Source: Tribonema minus
Lineage: Eukaryota; Sar; Xanthophyceae; Tribonematales; Tribonemataceae
Direction: 5' to 3'
NCBI GenBank assembly: GCA_017506865.1
Contig: JAFCMP010000035.1
Span: forward strand, 496,001-560,000
DNA: 64,000 nucleotides
Shown here in pieces: positions 12,701 to 23,197 of this stretch; position 1 is the stretch's first letter; every line of letters begins with the position of its first letter. The translations under genes and the position numbers were made by a program. A model generated the notes under the pieces. The model searched no databases. It saw only the letters and a program-made list of their open reading frames with translations, and was not told the DNA's origin.

Positions 12701-13553
12701 TCACCAGCGCCGCCGTCGCTGCCGCCGGCAACGGCCAGCGGCACGCGCGGTGCCGCCACGGCGCCACCGCCGCCGCCGCCACTGCGGAGGCTACCGCAGA
12801 GGAGGCGGCGGCGGAGGAAGCGGCGGGCGTCGCACATGGGCTGGCGGCGGCGCTGACGCTGGTGACTGCTGCGCTGCGTGACAGGTCGGTGGTCTCTGGC
12901 CATTAGGGAGTTTCTTTGCATGCTCGCGTGCTTGCGTGTCTGTGTGTGTACGGTCTGCGAGCCCTGATGTGCGCGCGTGTGTTACCGCATGTACTGCTGC
13001 CCCTGGATCATCAGGGCCACATTCAGGCACGGTCTGCGCATAGCTTTGCCACTTTGTGCCATGCGTGTTCTGGAATCTGGTGAGCGGTGGCCGCTGCTGG
13101 CGCACGAGATGCGCAACGTGCACTGCGTGGACCGCACTCCTGTGCTGGTGCCCGCGTCGCTACCCACACCGCGACTGCTTCGCCTACTCATTCATACCAG
13201 CGCCGCAGCTCTCTACCCCCGCCCCCCCCCCCCACCGCTACGCACGGCTCACCACCTCCCCCCCCCCCCCCCTCCTGCGGACGCGCAACGCGCCCCTCCG
13301 TGTCGCGAACAGTTTTGGCGCGCACGGCGTCAAGGTCGACGAGGCGACGCGCACGCTGGCCGTGTCACTGGACGATGCGGCGCCCGCGGACGCCGCCGCT
13401 GCGGAGCCGACGGCGCTGGTGGTCGTGGAGGCGGCGGTCAGCCGCGGCGGCGGCGCGGCGTGGGCGGCGCGCGTGCAGTCGGACGACGCGACCGTGAAGG
13501 AGCAGCTGGAGGAGATGCTCAAGCACCTGCAGCGCGCCGACGCGCCCGCGTAG
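717..13553 (+). CDS. CPSF3: Cleavage and polyadenylation specificity factor subunit 3 (CPSF73), 5' partial
   Basis: Nuclear endonuclease of the pre-mRNA 3'-end processing complex; it cuts pre-mRNA before poly(A) addition. Exons: 717-797, 2399-2498, 3152-3252, 4291-4395, 5048-5139, 6307-6376, 7451-7555, 8945-9034, 9845-9940, 10592-10729, 11261-11335, 11796-11908, 12600-12884, 13313-13553. All joins keep frame and give 563 residues ending at TAG. Visible family marks are DDRHLMAAE, the beta-CASP ESTYG glutamate, [23 protein letters not shown], and the zinc/active-site histidines in FSAHVDY and LVHGE. The N-terminal HxHxDH motif is outside the window. The C-terminal domain follows, with an alanine/glutamate-rich insertion encoded near 12740-12830. 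Donors are all GT. Most introns begin with damaged copies of the preceding exon end. The family call is very secure; the exact ends of exons 13 and 14 are slightly less so. Confidence 0.95.
856..899 (+). repeat. Exon-tail echo of CPSF3 exon 717-797
   Basis: Positions 856-893 repeat the last 38 bases of the exon (760-797) with about one mismatch, followed by the same GTGAGC donor. The copy starts just after a TTCAAG-type motif. It encodes the [12 protein letters not shown] end again and would be a usable decoy donor. Confidence 0.85.
1447..1746. repeat. Near-perfect inverted repeat in CPSF3 intron
   Basis: The arms at about 1447-1530 and 1661-1746 are reverse complements with only a few mismatches over about 85 bases, around a spacer of roughly 130 bases. 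Each arm, read in its own direction, can encode a peptide containing CPDWF and [14 protein letters not shown]. The high identity suggests a recent inverted duplication. Confidence 0.85.
1648..1998 (-). CDS. Possible cysteine-rich zinc-finger-like protein, antisense in CPSF3 intron
   Basis: An uninterrupted 116-codon frame lies opposite to CPSF3 inside its 798-2398 intron. The C-terminal half looks protein-like: [11 protein letters not shown], then [15 protein letters not shown], then [10 protein letters not shown] and a basic tail. The paired cysteines and histidines suggest a small zinc-binding fold, but I recognise no family. A near-identical inverted copy of the last 28 or so codons lies at 1447-1530. 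It could be a captured gene fragment, an exon of a mobile element, or a chance frame. No function is proposed. Confidence 0.3.
   Translation of the reverse strand: MRGGGQGGWVGGRCPKRPRCRAASSSCWACPPPSRRARFTCNGLGSQDCMCRPPLQSKTDKAKTPPSDECYGCHRHFPGEGRLWAHCQECPDWFQQRIDKLRAAKRPCDQVERRRD
2606..2680 (+). repeat. Exon-tail echo of CPSF3 exon 2399-2498
   Basis: The last 70 exon bases (2429-2498) recur at 2606-2675 with a few substitutions, and the donor GTGAAT follows at the same place. The echo still reads [15 protein letters not shown]. It is not the real exon, because the next true exon continues the protein from the first copy. Confidence 0.9.
3317..3372 (+). repeat. Exon-tail echo of CPSF3 exon 3152-3252
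   Basis: The last 52 exon bases (3201-3252) recur at 3317-3368 with a GTATGTAGGTAG donor. Weaker, more decayed copies can be followed near 3420-3475 and 3527-3585. Confidence 0.85.
5131..5650 (+). repeat. Tandem intron repeat carrying exon tail and donor
   Basis: A unit of roughly 133 bases repeats about four times after the exon 5048-5139. Each unit ends with a version of the exon tail plus donor (CTTCGACAGGTAC at 5131; variants near 5263, 5399 and 5532). The units also share a stretch starting GTCATTGCCGAT. The copies differ by point changes. Confidence 0.8.
6261..6282 (+). repeat. C22 homopolymer before acceptor
   Basis: A run of 22 cytosines lies about 25 bases before the acceptor of the 6307-6376 exon and probably serves as the polypyrimidine tract. 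Similar C runs are at 8901-8916, 10555-10577, 11222-11241, 13259-13272, 18999-19020 and 25603-25623. Some coincide with acceptors, others lie deeper in introns. Confidence 0.85.
6601..6638. repeat. Head-to-head telomere-like tract
   Basis: About 18 bases of TTAGGG-type repeat run straight into about 20 bases of CCCTAA-type repeat, making a nearly perfect palindrome inside the CPSF3 intron 6377-7450. This arrangement resembles a telomere fusion junction. Confidence 0.9.
7150..7349 (+). repeat. Two exon-head echoes before CPSF3 exon 7451-7555
   Basis: Around 7150-7175 and 7320-7350 the acceptor and the first codons of the downstream exon (ILSSPDEVT) appear ahead of the real exon, with CGCAG or CAG acceptors kept. 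The following sequence then diverges. This is the mirror image of the exon-tail echoes. Confidence 0.8.
7618..7700 (+). repeat. Exon-tail echo of CPSF3 exon 7451-7555
   Basis: About 60 bases at the end of the exon recur up to 7682, reading [12 protein letters not shown], with a GTACAT donor. The terminal GTCGAGGTACAT is itself duplicated again just after. This exon therefore has echoes on both sides. Confidence 0.85.
8778..8802 (+). repeat. Interstitial telomere-like TTAGGG tract
   Basis: Three to four TTAGGG-type units lie in the CPSF3 intron 7556-8944. Comparable tracts in this gene's introns are near 3871-3902, 5904-5932, 6066-6086 and 11338-11352. Confidence 0.85.
9110..9142 (+). repeat. 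Exon-tail echo of CPSF3 exon 8945-9034
   Basis: The exon end (codons EMMRLRGEL) and its GTGAG donor recur at 9110-9140, about 100 bases downstream. TTGAAGTATG and TTGAAGATG stretches lie immediately before the copy. Confidence 0.85.
9783..9836 (+). repeat. CTG/CCG trinucleotide run before acceptor
   Basis: A CTG run passes into a GCC run just before the acceptor of the 9845-9940 exon. It is intronic: the protein join GEL to VRKYSR skips it. Confidence 0.8.
11963..12010 (+). repeat. Exon-tail echo of CPSF3 exon 11796-11908
   Basis: The last 40 or so exon bases, reading TVDYPPVQQ, recur at 11963-12004 with the same GTAATC donor. A shorter remnant (GACGCCGCCAG) lies near 12099. The surrounding intron, 11909-12240, is notably AT-rich compared with its neighbours. 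Confidence 0.85.
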
Positions 13554-14613
13554 TGGGGGGAGGGGGGGCGGGGGGGAGGCTTACTCTGAGGAAACACAGC
13601 GTGGCGCGCTATGTACGCGCTGTGCCGGTCACTGCGGCCTGCCCCGCCGCTGTTGCGGCGCTGCGGGTGTGGCATCCTGCCTGGCGCCTGCTGCTGCTGC
13701 TGCTTTGCCATTGGCAGGCGCAGCAGCGCCAGTGTGCAAGAACGAGGTCTGCACGGCAGACGCACCTATGAGCAGCATTTGTCAAGCGGCGGCATGCTTA
13801 TCCGCAGCGTCTGCCCGCTGGCTGGAGGTGCGCCGCCTCGCGCACCACTGCTCAGCCACCATATTGCGGCCAGGATCCGCAGCTGCGCCAGCAACACGCC
13901 CCTTTGCCCCCTGGCGCCGCGCATCTGCAGCGGTTGCATACTGATGGGCCACATGGAAGCCCCCGCTCCTGGTCAATTTGGGGGCTACCACTCGGGGGGG
14001 GGGGAAGCCGGATCATACCGCGCTGTTGCGTCGGCCAGCGTAGTCCGTGAGAGCCCGTGAGAGGCCACACATCACTTGTGTGTTTGCAAAGGGCACGCAC
14101 GGAGGCGCACGCATCGCCAGCTCCAGCTCAGCTCAGGCCCTTGCGCTGCAGTTCAGCTAGCAATGAATATCAATGTTGTTTCGCTTACCGTTGTTGTCGC
14201 GGGTTGCAACACCGGCTGAGAAATGTGGACAATCACGAACACCACGCCCAAAACTGTGTCGTCTGTCACTCCTCTCAGTGCCTTGTCCCGGCCCCCTCCC
14301 TTTCCCCTTTTAGCCCCTGGAGGCTGGGGGGTGCAGGGGACAACTCAGTGCCTACTTGAACTGCATGAACCCGTTGAGGCCCCCCGGGGTGTGAGACAGA
14401 TTTGCGATGGTTGAGTAAAGTTTGTTCAATCGCTCGCACTTTGAGCCGGTTGCGATTGCCCGGTCTCCACTGCTGCCGGTGCATAGCCGCTCTTCTGTTA
14501 CACAGACAAACGCTCGAGCTTGGCCAAAAAAAATAGGCGACAAATTGGTTGCAGCGACGGAGGCCACAGTTTGGAGGCCACAGTTTACAGCGGCGGCGAG
14601 CGGCGACCCGGCA
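13554..14613. other. Intergenic, CPSF3 to first metallopeptidase
   Basis: It begins with a G-rich run right after the CPSF3 stop. No exon, RNA gene or clear promoter motif was found. Open frames here are short and lack family resemblance. Confidence 0.6.
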
Positions 14614-17600
14614 ATGTGGAGTAGAATGGCATGTCTTTGGCGCTCAGCAGCGTGCATTGGCGCGCTGTTGGCGCTATATTCATTAGAAGGCGCCACCGGT
14701 CGGCATGCCGCTGGAGTCTCACCAGAAAAAATCACCGGCCAGGTAAGCAGCAACAGGCTTGCAAGCACCATTGCGATTGCGATTGCTGCTGACTTCACTC
14801 CCCTGCGCTTTCTTGTACGGCAATTGCCTCGCTGCTGATGCAATTATGTTAATTATGTTTGCATTGGACATCGGCATTTTCCATCCAGGATTCTGTGAAA
14901 CTGTCACTAACCTTGCAGCTGCTGCCCCTCGCTTGCTTTACCATATATAGCACGGTAGAACTGCACCAATTGCCACTCCATTCTCATGAATTCTGAATTC
15001 TTGAACAGACTGAATAGATCATCAATGGTGTGGTGAAAACGCTTTTTGTGCATTGTCGGCGACACTCAAGCCTCCTATTATTTGCTGTACAAAATACTTG
15101 CCAACGGCACTTGACCAGCAATGACAGCAAGCTGAGCTTCTGCCCTGCGCCGCTGGCAGCTGATCATATGTTTTGCCAGATGTTGCACCTCCTGCAGAAG
15201 CTTCTGGGACGACACAAAACAAAGTGATGCAGTCACGCAACTGGTACCTCTCTGGTGCTGCTGTGCCAGCCTCTATCCACCAGCACACGACATGTAGATT
15301 CCGTACAGCAGCTTCAAGTTAGACCATCATATGGGATTTTTCGCGCCCTGAGTGCGAATTGATAAGAAATTACACCCACTACCTTAGCCACCAACTGCAA
15401 TCAAATGCCGCGGTGACCTGCACGCATCGGGCTCACTCCTCAGCGCGCGCCCCCAAACTCACGCCTCCCTCTCACGGCCCCGCGCAGGCCGCACGGCGGC
15501 GGCTCCCAACAAGCGGCGCCGCCAGCAGCGCCAGCGACGTTGGCTCCGGCAGTGACAGCCTCAGCGCAGCGCCAACGGCCGCGCCGACGGCGAGCCCTAC
15601 CACAGTGCTCAGCAGCTTGCCACCAACTGCCGTGTCCAGCGGAACGAGCAGCGCCGCGGGTGCGTCATCGTCGTCGTCCCCGCCCCAGGGGGGGGGCAAG
15701 TTTGCGATACAGCTGGTCAAGGTCGGCGACAGCGACGCGGCGTACGATGCGTACATGGAGCGCGCAAAGGCGCGCTGGGAGGCGATTATCGTGGGCGACG
15801 TGGTGGACATTGTGGGCATGCCGTCAGGTGCGCGCCCGTAACCCTAGCCTAACCCTAACCCTAACCCTAACCCCAACTGTTGTCAGAACAGCGCCGTCAG
15901 GTGCGCGGAGTGCGCTGAGCAACGCGCCGCCACCAGAACGCCAGTCCTGACCTCGGCTCTAACAGTAGCCAACACTCAGCCCCTGATTCCTTGCCAAAGC
16001 AGCTCACCGTTTCATGCATCGCAATCATGCGAGACGCTGCTCTGTTTGACGCGCGACACGTCACTCTCCCCCCCCGCCGCCCCCATGGCCGCACTCGTGG
16101 GGCATGGGGGGGACGCGGCGCGGCCTGATTGGACACCGCATACGCATGGGTACGCGAAACACACCGCGTGACATGTATGGCATGGGTATGATGTGTATGG
16201 GCGCAGGAGGCGCGGCGGCCGTGTGACGGACACGCCACCAGGCGCGCCGCACGCACAGTCTGCTCGCGAACGCAGCGAAGCCGCTCCCTGGCGCCGCCAC
16301 AAGCGCGCCGCACGGAAGTCGTTGCCCACCAAAGTTATTGTGCGGAAATCCCACGTCGCCACTCGCCGCCATGACCACCTGACGGAATGTCCACGGATCA
16401 CACAGGCACACATCTGCGTGGTCATGGTTGATGCTTGACGCGTCACCGATCGCTCCTTCGTTCCGCCGCTGCCGCCATCGCCGTTCCGCCGCCTCTGCAG
16501 AGTTTGCGTTCCTCGACTTCTTCACGGACGTCCCGCAGACACCGCTGCCGCGCGTGATGAACGTCGACGACATCGTCATCGGCTACCAGTGAGTGTCGCG
16601 CCACCGCCGCGCTCTGCTTGCTGCGATGCGCGTCGCCGCCCGGCAGTTGCGTCCGTTCCCTGTCTGCGCTGTTCAGGGTGCTGCGTTTTTCGCAGTGGCA
16701 AAACGTACACTGAGCACTGATGTGTACATGGGCCACACGAAGCCGTGGCGGCGGGCGGGCGGCGCGCGCGAGCGCGCGTGCGCGTTCCTGACGGCATATG
16801 CGCGCTGGTGCTGTTCATCGGTCGCCGCGCGGCACTCTCGGCGCGCTCGCCTTCAGCGCTCAGCTTATGGCGGACGCCTACACAAAGTAAAGAGGCTGCG
16901 CCGGCCTACACGCACGCAGTCATCACTCACGCTCACACAGGGTTAGCGTTAGACCCTTTGTTTGTGAGCTGGGTTGATGGGCATGCAGGAACTGCAGTAA
17001 GGCCTGTTTCCGCAAGTGGACAAAGAGCGACAGCGCACAGCTGCTGGGCAGCAGCGTCGTTCACTCTGTCGCCCGGTACCACGCTTCCACTGTCTGTCTC
17101 AGACACCGCTGCGCACCTCGCTCCGCAGCGGCGCGCGCTGCTGCGGCTTCTCCAAGCTGCACACTGCAGCAGCATGGCCCCGATCACTGCACACTGCAGC
17201 AGCACGGCGCTGCTCTCATCGCCGACCGCGCTACTGTGAACGCATGATTTACTGTGAAAGCGCGATTAACTGTGAATGCGCGCAATTAACTGTGAATGCG
17301 CGATTGACTGTGCATGCGCGATTGGTTAACTGTGAATGCGCAATGCGCCTCCGCATTTGCCTCGCGCGCGCGCAGGTTTGCGACGATCGACGGCCTCGGT
17401 AACACGGCAACGCAGCTCAACACGCTGGGCGCCACCGCCGTCATACAGACGCGCCCTGCGGACATCGGCAGCTTCCCCATCACAGCGGGCATGCTCTTCG
17501 ACGTCGCGGTGCGTGCGTGCGGCGATCGGGGCCAACTTCAACTAGAATGCGCAGTTATCGTCGGCGACCAAGTCAACTCTCAAGTCAGAGTTGCACGTCA

Positions 17601-19020
17601 GCTCTCAAGTCAGAATCACAAGTCAGCTCGCAAGCCAGAGTTGCAGCGCCGCTTCACATTGCAGTGCGCAGAATGTACCGCCTCCAGCGTCTGAGTCAGA
17701 TTGCAAGTCAGAGTCACAAGTCAGCTCTCAAGTCAGAGTTGCAGCGCCGGGCGATCGAAGCCCGGCGTCACCTTGCAGTGCGCAGAATTGTACCGCCTTC
17801 AGCGCATCAGTCAATTTCAAGTCAGCTCTGGAGTCAGAATGGCAGCGCAGAGGACGCGCGGGGCACTTGCAGCAGGCTGCGCGGCCGCGAGCCGAGCTCT
17901 GCGGTTCATTCATTTCAATTGATGTCTCCAGACTTGTGCCCATCTTGGCGTGGGCACAAGTGCCGGTCGTCCAGCCAGGTTGACTTTGCAGGCTGATTGT
18001 GGCAGCACAAAGCAAGTGAAACGGATGACGGTGACTGGTGACGCAGATACTGCATCATGGCTGGCTTTCAGTATTTGCGTGACCACCAAGCTGCGGCAGA
18101 GTCTCCACCCGCCCAGACGCCCTTGTGGCACTCACTCACAACAGCCAACAGTCAGCTCACTTACCGACCGTGCCCCCCTGCGGCTGCCAATGATGACGAC
18201 AGGACATCGACCTCATGATCCAGGAGGGGCTGTTCGACGTGGTCGTGATGCACGAGATGGGCCACGCGCTGGGCTTCTCATGTGAGTACGCAAAAGAATC
18301 TACATACATACGTACCTGAGTCATGTGAGTGCGTGTGGCGCGCAAACCAGGGAGCTCTGAAGCACTTCTGAAGCCCCCCGTGGTTCAACTTGAGCTTTGG
18401 AGAGAACGCCGACTTGACTATCACATCTAGACTTGAAATATTGTGATCATTCCACGTCTTCTAGTTCAGCGCGTACGAATGCGCGTTGCATGCAACGATA
18501 CAGCGACGCACGCCGCCTGTGCCGGCGCCCTGACTATGAGGCTGCTTACCCACCGCGGTGCCGGCGGCGGGAGAGGGGGCTGACCCTTAATGCGTGGCAT
18601 CGCCTGCTCGAGGTGCTAGAGCGCCGGGGGCATGGGCATAACATCTGAGCAAGCTTGTTGAGCGGCTGATGCCCATGTCGGGGCGGCTGAGCGTCCGTTT
18701 TTAGCTCGGCGATAAGGAGCACCGGCGTCCACAGCTACCGCTTGGCAAAGACGCCTCAAGCCGCTCTGGAAAGCCGTACGCTGCACCGATGGTTGCAAGC
18801 CTGTGGCACCATGCGGCTGCATCAGACCAGCACGCCCACGCGACTGCCTCCTGTTGTGAGGTACTTGCGATATGCAGACTTCGAATCAAGTTCATATAAT
18901 TTGCAGTACTTGAGGTATATACTGTTGGAGTTGTATAGCAACGCGCCGCCGCATCACACCGCTTGACTACACTCGAGCGCGCCCTCACAACCCTCCCTCC
19001 CCCCCCCCCCCCCCCCCCCC

Positions 19021-19051
<31 letters not shown>

Positions 19052-21565
19052 TGCTTGCACAGCCGACATGTGGCCGGCGTACGCGAGCCAGTGCGGCACG
19101 TCGTGCGCAGTGTTCGACGCCGGGGCCCCCAACGGCTGCGTCGCGTCGCAGACGTACAAGGACCTGGGGCTGCCGGGTGAGCTCACGCTGCAGTCCTCGG
19201 GCACCGCCGGCGACGGCAGCTACTGCGCGTGAGTGCCCGCGCCCAGGTGGCTCGCTGCCTACTTGCTGCGCACGCATTGAGGGCTTTTAAAGTACTTTTT
19301 TGCCGGAGTGCACATGTCGGTAGCGACAGAGGGGCAAAGTCGGCGGCGTGTGCCGCTTGTTTGTCGATGAGAAAAGCGCGCCACATGGACGCGCCGCAGC
19401 GCGGTGGCGAGCCACACGGATGGGGTGCATGCCCCCAGCCGCGTGCGCGCTCGAGAAGGATGCGGTTGGCGTGACAGGGGCGCCAGATGCTGGCTGTGGC
19501 ACGGGGTTGTATTGTTACCTGCGATACTCGTGCATCCATGGGCGGCCACATTGTCGTACGACGAGTGCCAGGAGATTTGGGGTGCGGTTTCTGGCCGTGT
19601 ACTCAAGCAGCTGGCGACCCAGGACTAGCACGATACCTGAATGGCCGTTCAGATCTTGCGGCGGGGCGCACAATATATGCTTTCTGGAACCTGCAGACTG
19701 CCTGCGCTGAAACATCAGGCACGATGCGCACTACAGTTCCATGAGCTGTCGCCCGTCGCCACAAATGCACCGGCACACTCTTGCACGCAACGCTCCATGT
19801 GACCCCTCACATGCGCGGCTCAGAATTTGATGCCCCGCGCGTCCTCCTGTCGCCGCACACAACGCCATGTCGCGCTCTACTCATGGCTAGTGATGAGCGA
19901 CTCACAACACGCCTCCTGCGCGCGAACAAGCTCACTGTCAGCGCCTCCGCGTGCGTACCTGCACGCGCGCCCGCCGCCGCCGCCGCCACAGTCACTAGGA
20001 CGATGCAATGCTTGGCGACGAGCTCATGACGAAGAGTGAGGAGTTATTCATCACTCGCCTCACGTGCACGAGCTCATTTTCAGTTTGTGCGTGCGTATGA
20101 CCCCGCCGCGGCTGCTGCTGCTGCAGTCACTGGGACGTGGCAACGATCCACCGAAAAGCCTCAATGCTCAGCAGCCTGATGCGAACAGTCGTTGGCTTCT
20201 CATGAGGCTCGGCCCGCCTTGTTTGACGATGCGCGCAAGTAAACAACACCGACACACACGCTCATGGAGAGCGAGTTCTGACATGTCTCAACTCGCGTAT
20301 GAACCCGCTGCTGCCGCCGCCGCCGCAGGCACTGGGACGAGGCGACGCTCGGCGACGAGCTCATGACGCCCGTCATCGGCACGGGGGCGAACCCCCTGAC
20401 GGCCATAACCATTGCTGCGTTCGAGGATTGCGGTTACGAGGTCAGTGGCGCGCTGCGTGCTTGCAAAGCGGCGGCGTTAGAATGCGCCCGCATCGTCATC
20501 ACGCCTGCTATGATTTCTTGTCAACATTCAACTGATTATTGGAACTACAATTATCAGGTGAGAGATTGCTGTGCCTGATGCACGCTTCAATGGCGGACCT
20601 GCCGCTTGGAACTGCATTTGGGGCGTGCTCGGGCCGGGGTCTTGCGTGACAAAGGGTGACGGCATTGTCTTCTTGACATGTCGCGTGGGGTGGGATGGAT
20701 GGCAGGGTAGACGACTGCGGCAGCATTGGCCACGTTGTAGATCTGGTCGCATTTGCCATTCATGCGCACCGCCGCCTCTCACTCGCAGCGTGACTCTTCT
20801 GCCAGCTATGTGTACTGTCGTCCTGCCCGCTGCCAATGTCATCAGGTCAGAGATTGCTCTGATGCGAGTTGAAGTTTCTCGCACTGTGTGACTGTTGCGA
20901 TGCATGCCTGGCACGTCTGACGTCCCATTGCGTGAAGGCCTCTAACCCTAAACCTAACCCTAACCCTAAGGCGTGGGACCTAGTAGCTACGAGGTCAGTG
21001 GTTAGTGGCGCGCTGCGTGCTCGCGCCGCAGCGGCGGTTGCGTTGTTGGTACTGCAGGTGGCTCATTGACAAGCTCGGTCCGGGGGGGCCTTGCGTGACG
21101 AGCGCGCGGGCTTCGGCTTCTTCTTGACTCTTGTGGGGGGTGAGATGACATGCATGGCAGGGTAGGCCACCGCGGCAGCATGGCATTGCCCCCCGCAGTG
21201 TAGATCTGGCTGCATGTGCCATTGAGACGTATGCGCACCGCCGCCTCTCACTCGCAGCATGACCCCTCTGCCAGCAATGTGTACTGTAGTCCTGCCAGCT
21301 GCCGACGCCAGCGCTGCCCCCCTGTCGCCGCAGATCTCCCTGCCGCCGTCATGAGCTCTGCGCACTGCATCATAGGCTCACACCCGCTCCTCCCGTGCTA
21401 CTCCACGTCGTGTGTGCGCCGCAGGTATCGTACGCGACAGCGGAAGACATCGCTCTCATCAGCCCCGTGGCCGCGGGCGCGAAGCAGTCGCCCGTCAACA
21501 GGGCGCTGCGGCAGCGGCGCCGCGCGCTGACGGCGCCCCCCCGCGTCTTCCGCAACGCCGTCTAG
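14614..21565 (+). CDS. Secreted zinc metallopeptidase, leishmanolysin-like (M8 type), copy 1
   Basis: Predicted 395-residue secreted or surface endopeptidase. Exons: 14614-14742, 15488-15827, 16501-16588, 17376-17508, 18203-18281, 19063-19228, 20329-20440, 21425-21565; all phases agree. Residues 1 to about 28 form a signal peptide. Residues 44-113 are a Ser/Thr/Pro/Ala-rich linker. KFAIQLVKVGDSD (from residue 114) opens the family's N-terminal domain. Zinc site: HEMGHALGFS with H247, E248 and H251; third ligand H313 in HWDEATLGDELM, 62 residues later; Met-turn M324. Cysteines at about 267, 271, 282 and 311 could form disulfides. The C-terminal exon is Arg-rich. The H-E-x-x-H, distant HWxE and ELMT pattern fits M8 rather than matrixins. 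Start chosen because the only good signal peptide joins in phase. Its neighbour is a tandem paralogue. Confidence 0.85.
15839..15875 (+). repeat. Interstitial CCCTAA tract
   Basis: About five CCCTAA-type units lie a dozen bases after the donor at 15828. They are followed at about 15890-15900 by a short echo of the exon end and donor (GCCGTCAGGTGCGCG). Confidence 0.9.
17234..17345 (+). repeat. Minisatellite, unit like ACTGTGAATGCGCGATT
   Basis: About six imperfect copies of an 18-24 base unit lie in the intron before the 17376 exon. They end about 30 bases short of the acceptor. Confidence 0.8.
17573..17850 (+). repeat. Direct repeats rich in CAAGTCAG, intron 4 of copy 1
   Basis: Two to three copies of a unit of roughly 115 bases contain CAAGTCAG, AGTTGCAGCG and a block starting TTGCAGTGCGCAGAAT. 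There is no coding sense and no splice-site echo. Confidence 0.7.
19985..20160 (+). repeat. Exon-head echoes before exon 20329-20440
   Basis: Near 19987-20035 and 20122-20150 the acceptor plus the first bases of the downstream exon (HWDEATLGDELMT region) appear in damaged form. Both copies read GTCACTRGGACG after the AG, which matches the paralogue's exon start (TCACTGGGACG at 29761) better than this gene's own GCACTGGGACG. They may therefore preserve an older version of the exon. Confidence 0.75.
20560..21310 (+). repeat. Diverged direct repeat and exon-tail echo in last intron
   Basis: About 270 bases near 20570-20830 match 21045-21310 with many substitutions; shared blocks include TGGCAGGGTAG and GCGCACCGCCGCCTCTCACTCGCAGC. 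Between them, at 20986-21040, is an echo of the 20329-20440 exon end (TACGAG, donor GTCAGTG) plus about 40 bases of intron. A CCCTAA tract lies at 20943-20969. Confidence 0.8.
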
Positions 21566-23197
21566 ACCGCCGCACACGCCGTCGTCACGTCCGCTCGTTG
21601 CGTCCGTCGAAGCACACCGAGCCCTGTTGTGTGCACATCCGAGTGTCCAACAATGTGTCCCCCCCTACCCACCCCCTCATGCCCCCCCCCACCCCCACTG
21701 GGAGTGCCAAAGCACGCTCCAGCAGCCCAAGGGCTAGAAACCACAGCAGTGCGCGCCACGGGGCGCAGGCACACACGTTCTCTCGCCTGCGCGCCTCGGC
21801 ACGCAGTCGCCTCGCTTGAAGGCGCGAATCACTGAGTGAGTCGGGACCTCATGCCGCCGCTTCAAGGCTTGCGGTCCCACGGAAGCGTCACGACCGTCGG
21901 TGCGGACAGTCGTTGTTGGAGAACGCGTAGAGCGGAAAAGAAAGAGCTATGAAAAGGAGCAGGAGTGCGTGCGCCCGTGCGCGCATGTAGACCGTCCCCC
22001 CCCGCGCCGCCTAGACACGTTTAGCTGGCGTTTACTGCAGAGTGTCCGCGTGTGCGAGCGCGCCTGTGAGAGTGCGTCTGTCTGCACACGACCCACATGC
22101 TGCGATGCTCGGATAGACCCCCCCCTGGCCCCCCCCTTGCGTCGCCCACTGTCTTTGCGATGTGGGCGAGCAGTTGTCTGCGGCGTATACAGCGCGCTGG
22201 ACGGCTCAGGGCCCGTCTTGAAGTTGTTTTGATGTTCTTCCTCGTGGTGAATTGCGACCTGCGCACTGTCAATACCAGTCGTGCGGTACCCCCACACGAC
22301 CTATGTACTGCGCCTCGTTGCCGCTGCCGGTTCCTGTATGAGCGACCTTGCGCACTGCATGCTTGCTGCATAGTGTAAGTGCCGATCATTTTGTGCCTGT
22401 CGGCGAGCGTGCAGCTGGGTGGGTGCTGGTGTGTCCGATAAACATCGATATGGAATGGCCTGCTCGACACATCCTTGCAGTGCCAGACAATTTGCAGCAA
22501 CCTGAAATGTTGGACATTGGTGCAGACTGTGTTTGTCAGTTGACGAGTTGGGGCCACGCCATGTCCTGACATGTCTGTCTGGAGGCCGAAGCTATGTTCA
22601 CCGACACGGTGAGCCATTTGACATCAGCAACAGTGCTCAAAATTTCACAAAGTCAATGGCGTAGCAAACATTGGCGTTATCTGCTGCAGGCAGGCACCAC
22701 TGACACCAATGCAACCCCAATGCAACCCATTGTCTACCATTGTATCCGGTTTGAGCACAAAACCTTTGTTCCTTCAAGCTTGAAAAAAACAAGGTTTCGA
22801 ACCAATTCGGGGCGCACAGCCACAGCAGTGTGACTATGACAGCGAACATCAGCCTTGTCTTCATGCCAGAAAGCCTCTCATGGGGGAGAGCGCAATGCAA
22901 CTACACTGTGTCATGGCTCCCCCTCGGGTTTGAACTGTTCAACCGAAATGGGGAGGCGCCAACCTCGACGACCAGTGGGGTGCCGCGGCGTCGGCAAAAG
23001 CAGTTGTGGCCAGGGTACCGCACGTTGACGACACCGCAATACTTGCAGAACAACCTGCGACTCCAATCTGCTCACTACGCAGCCAGGTCGCCAAGCGCTT
23101 CGAGTTTTGCACAGACACTATTATACCGGCACGGCTCACGTTCGCAACACAGCTTGCACCTGCTAGAGCCCAGCATCACATCACACGCAGCAGTCGC
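21566..23197. other. Intergenic between the metallopeptidase paralogues
   Basis: The first 500 bases are C-rich with runs of C. The part from about 22400 is more AT-balanced. No exon, RNA gene or clear promoter element was recognised. Confidence 0.6.

Noticed and set aside
18203-18281. Matrixin (M10) family call based on HEMGHALG
   Set aside because: The third histidine lies about 62 residues away in HWDEATLGDELM with an ELMT Met-turn, the leishmanolysin-like arrangement, not HExxHxxGxxH.
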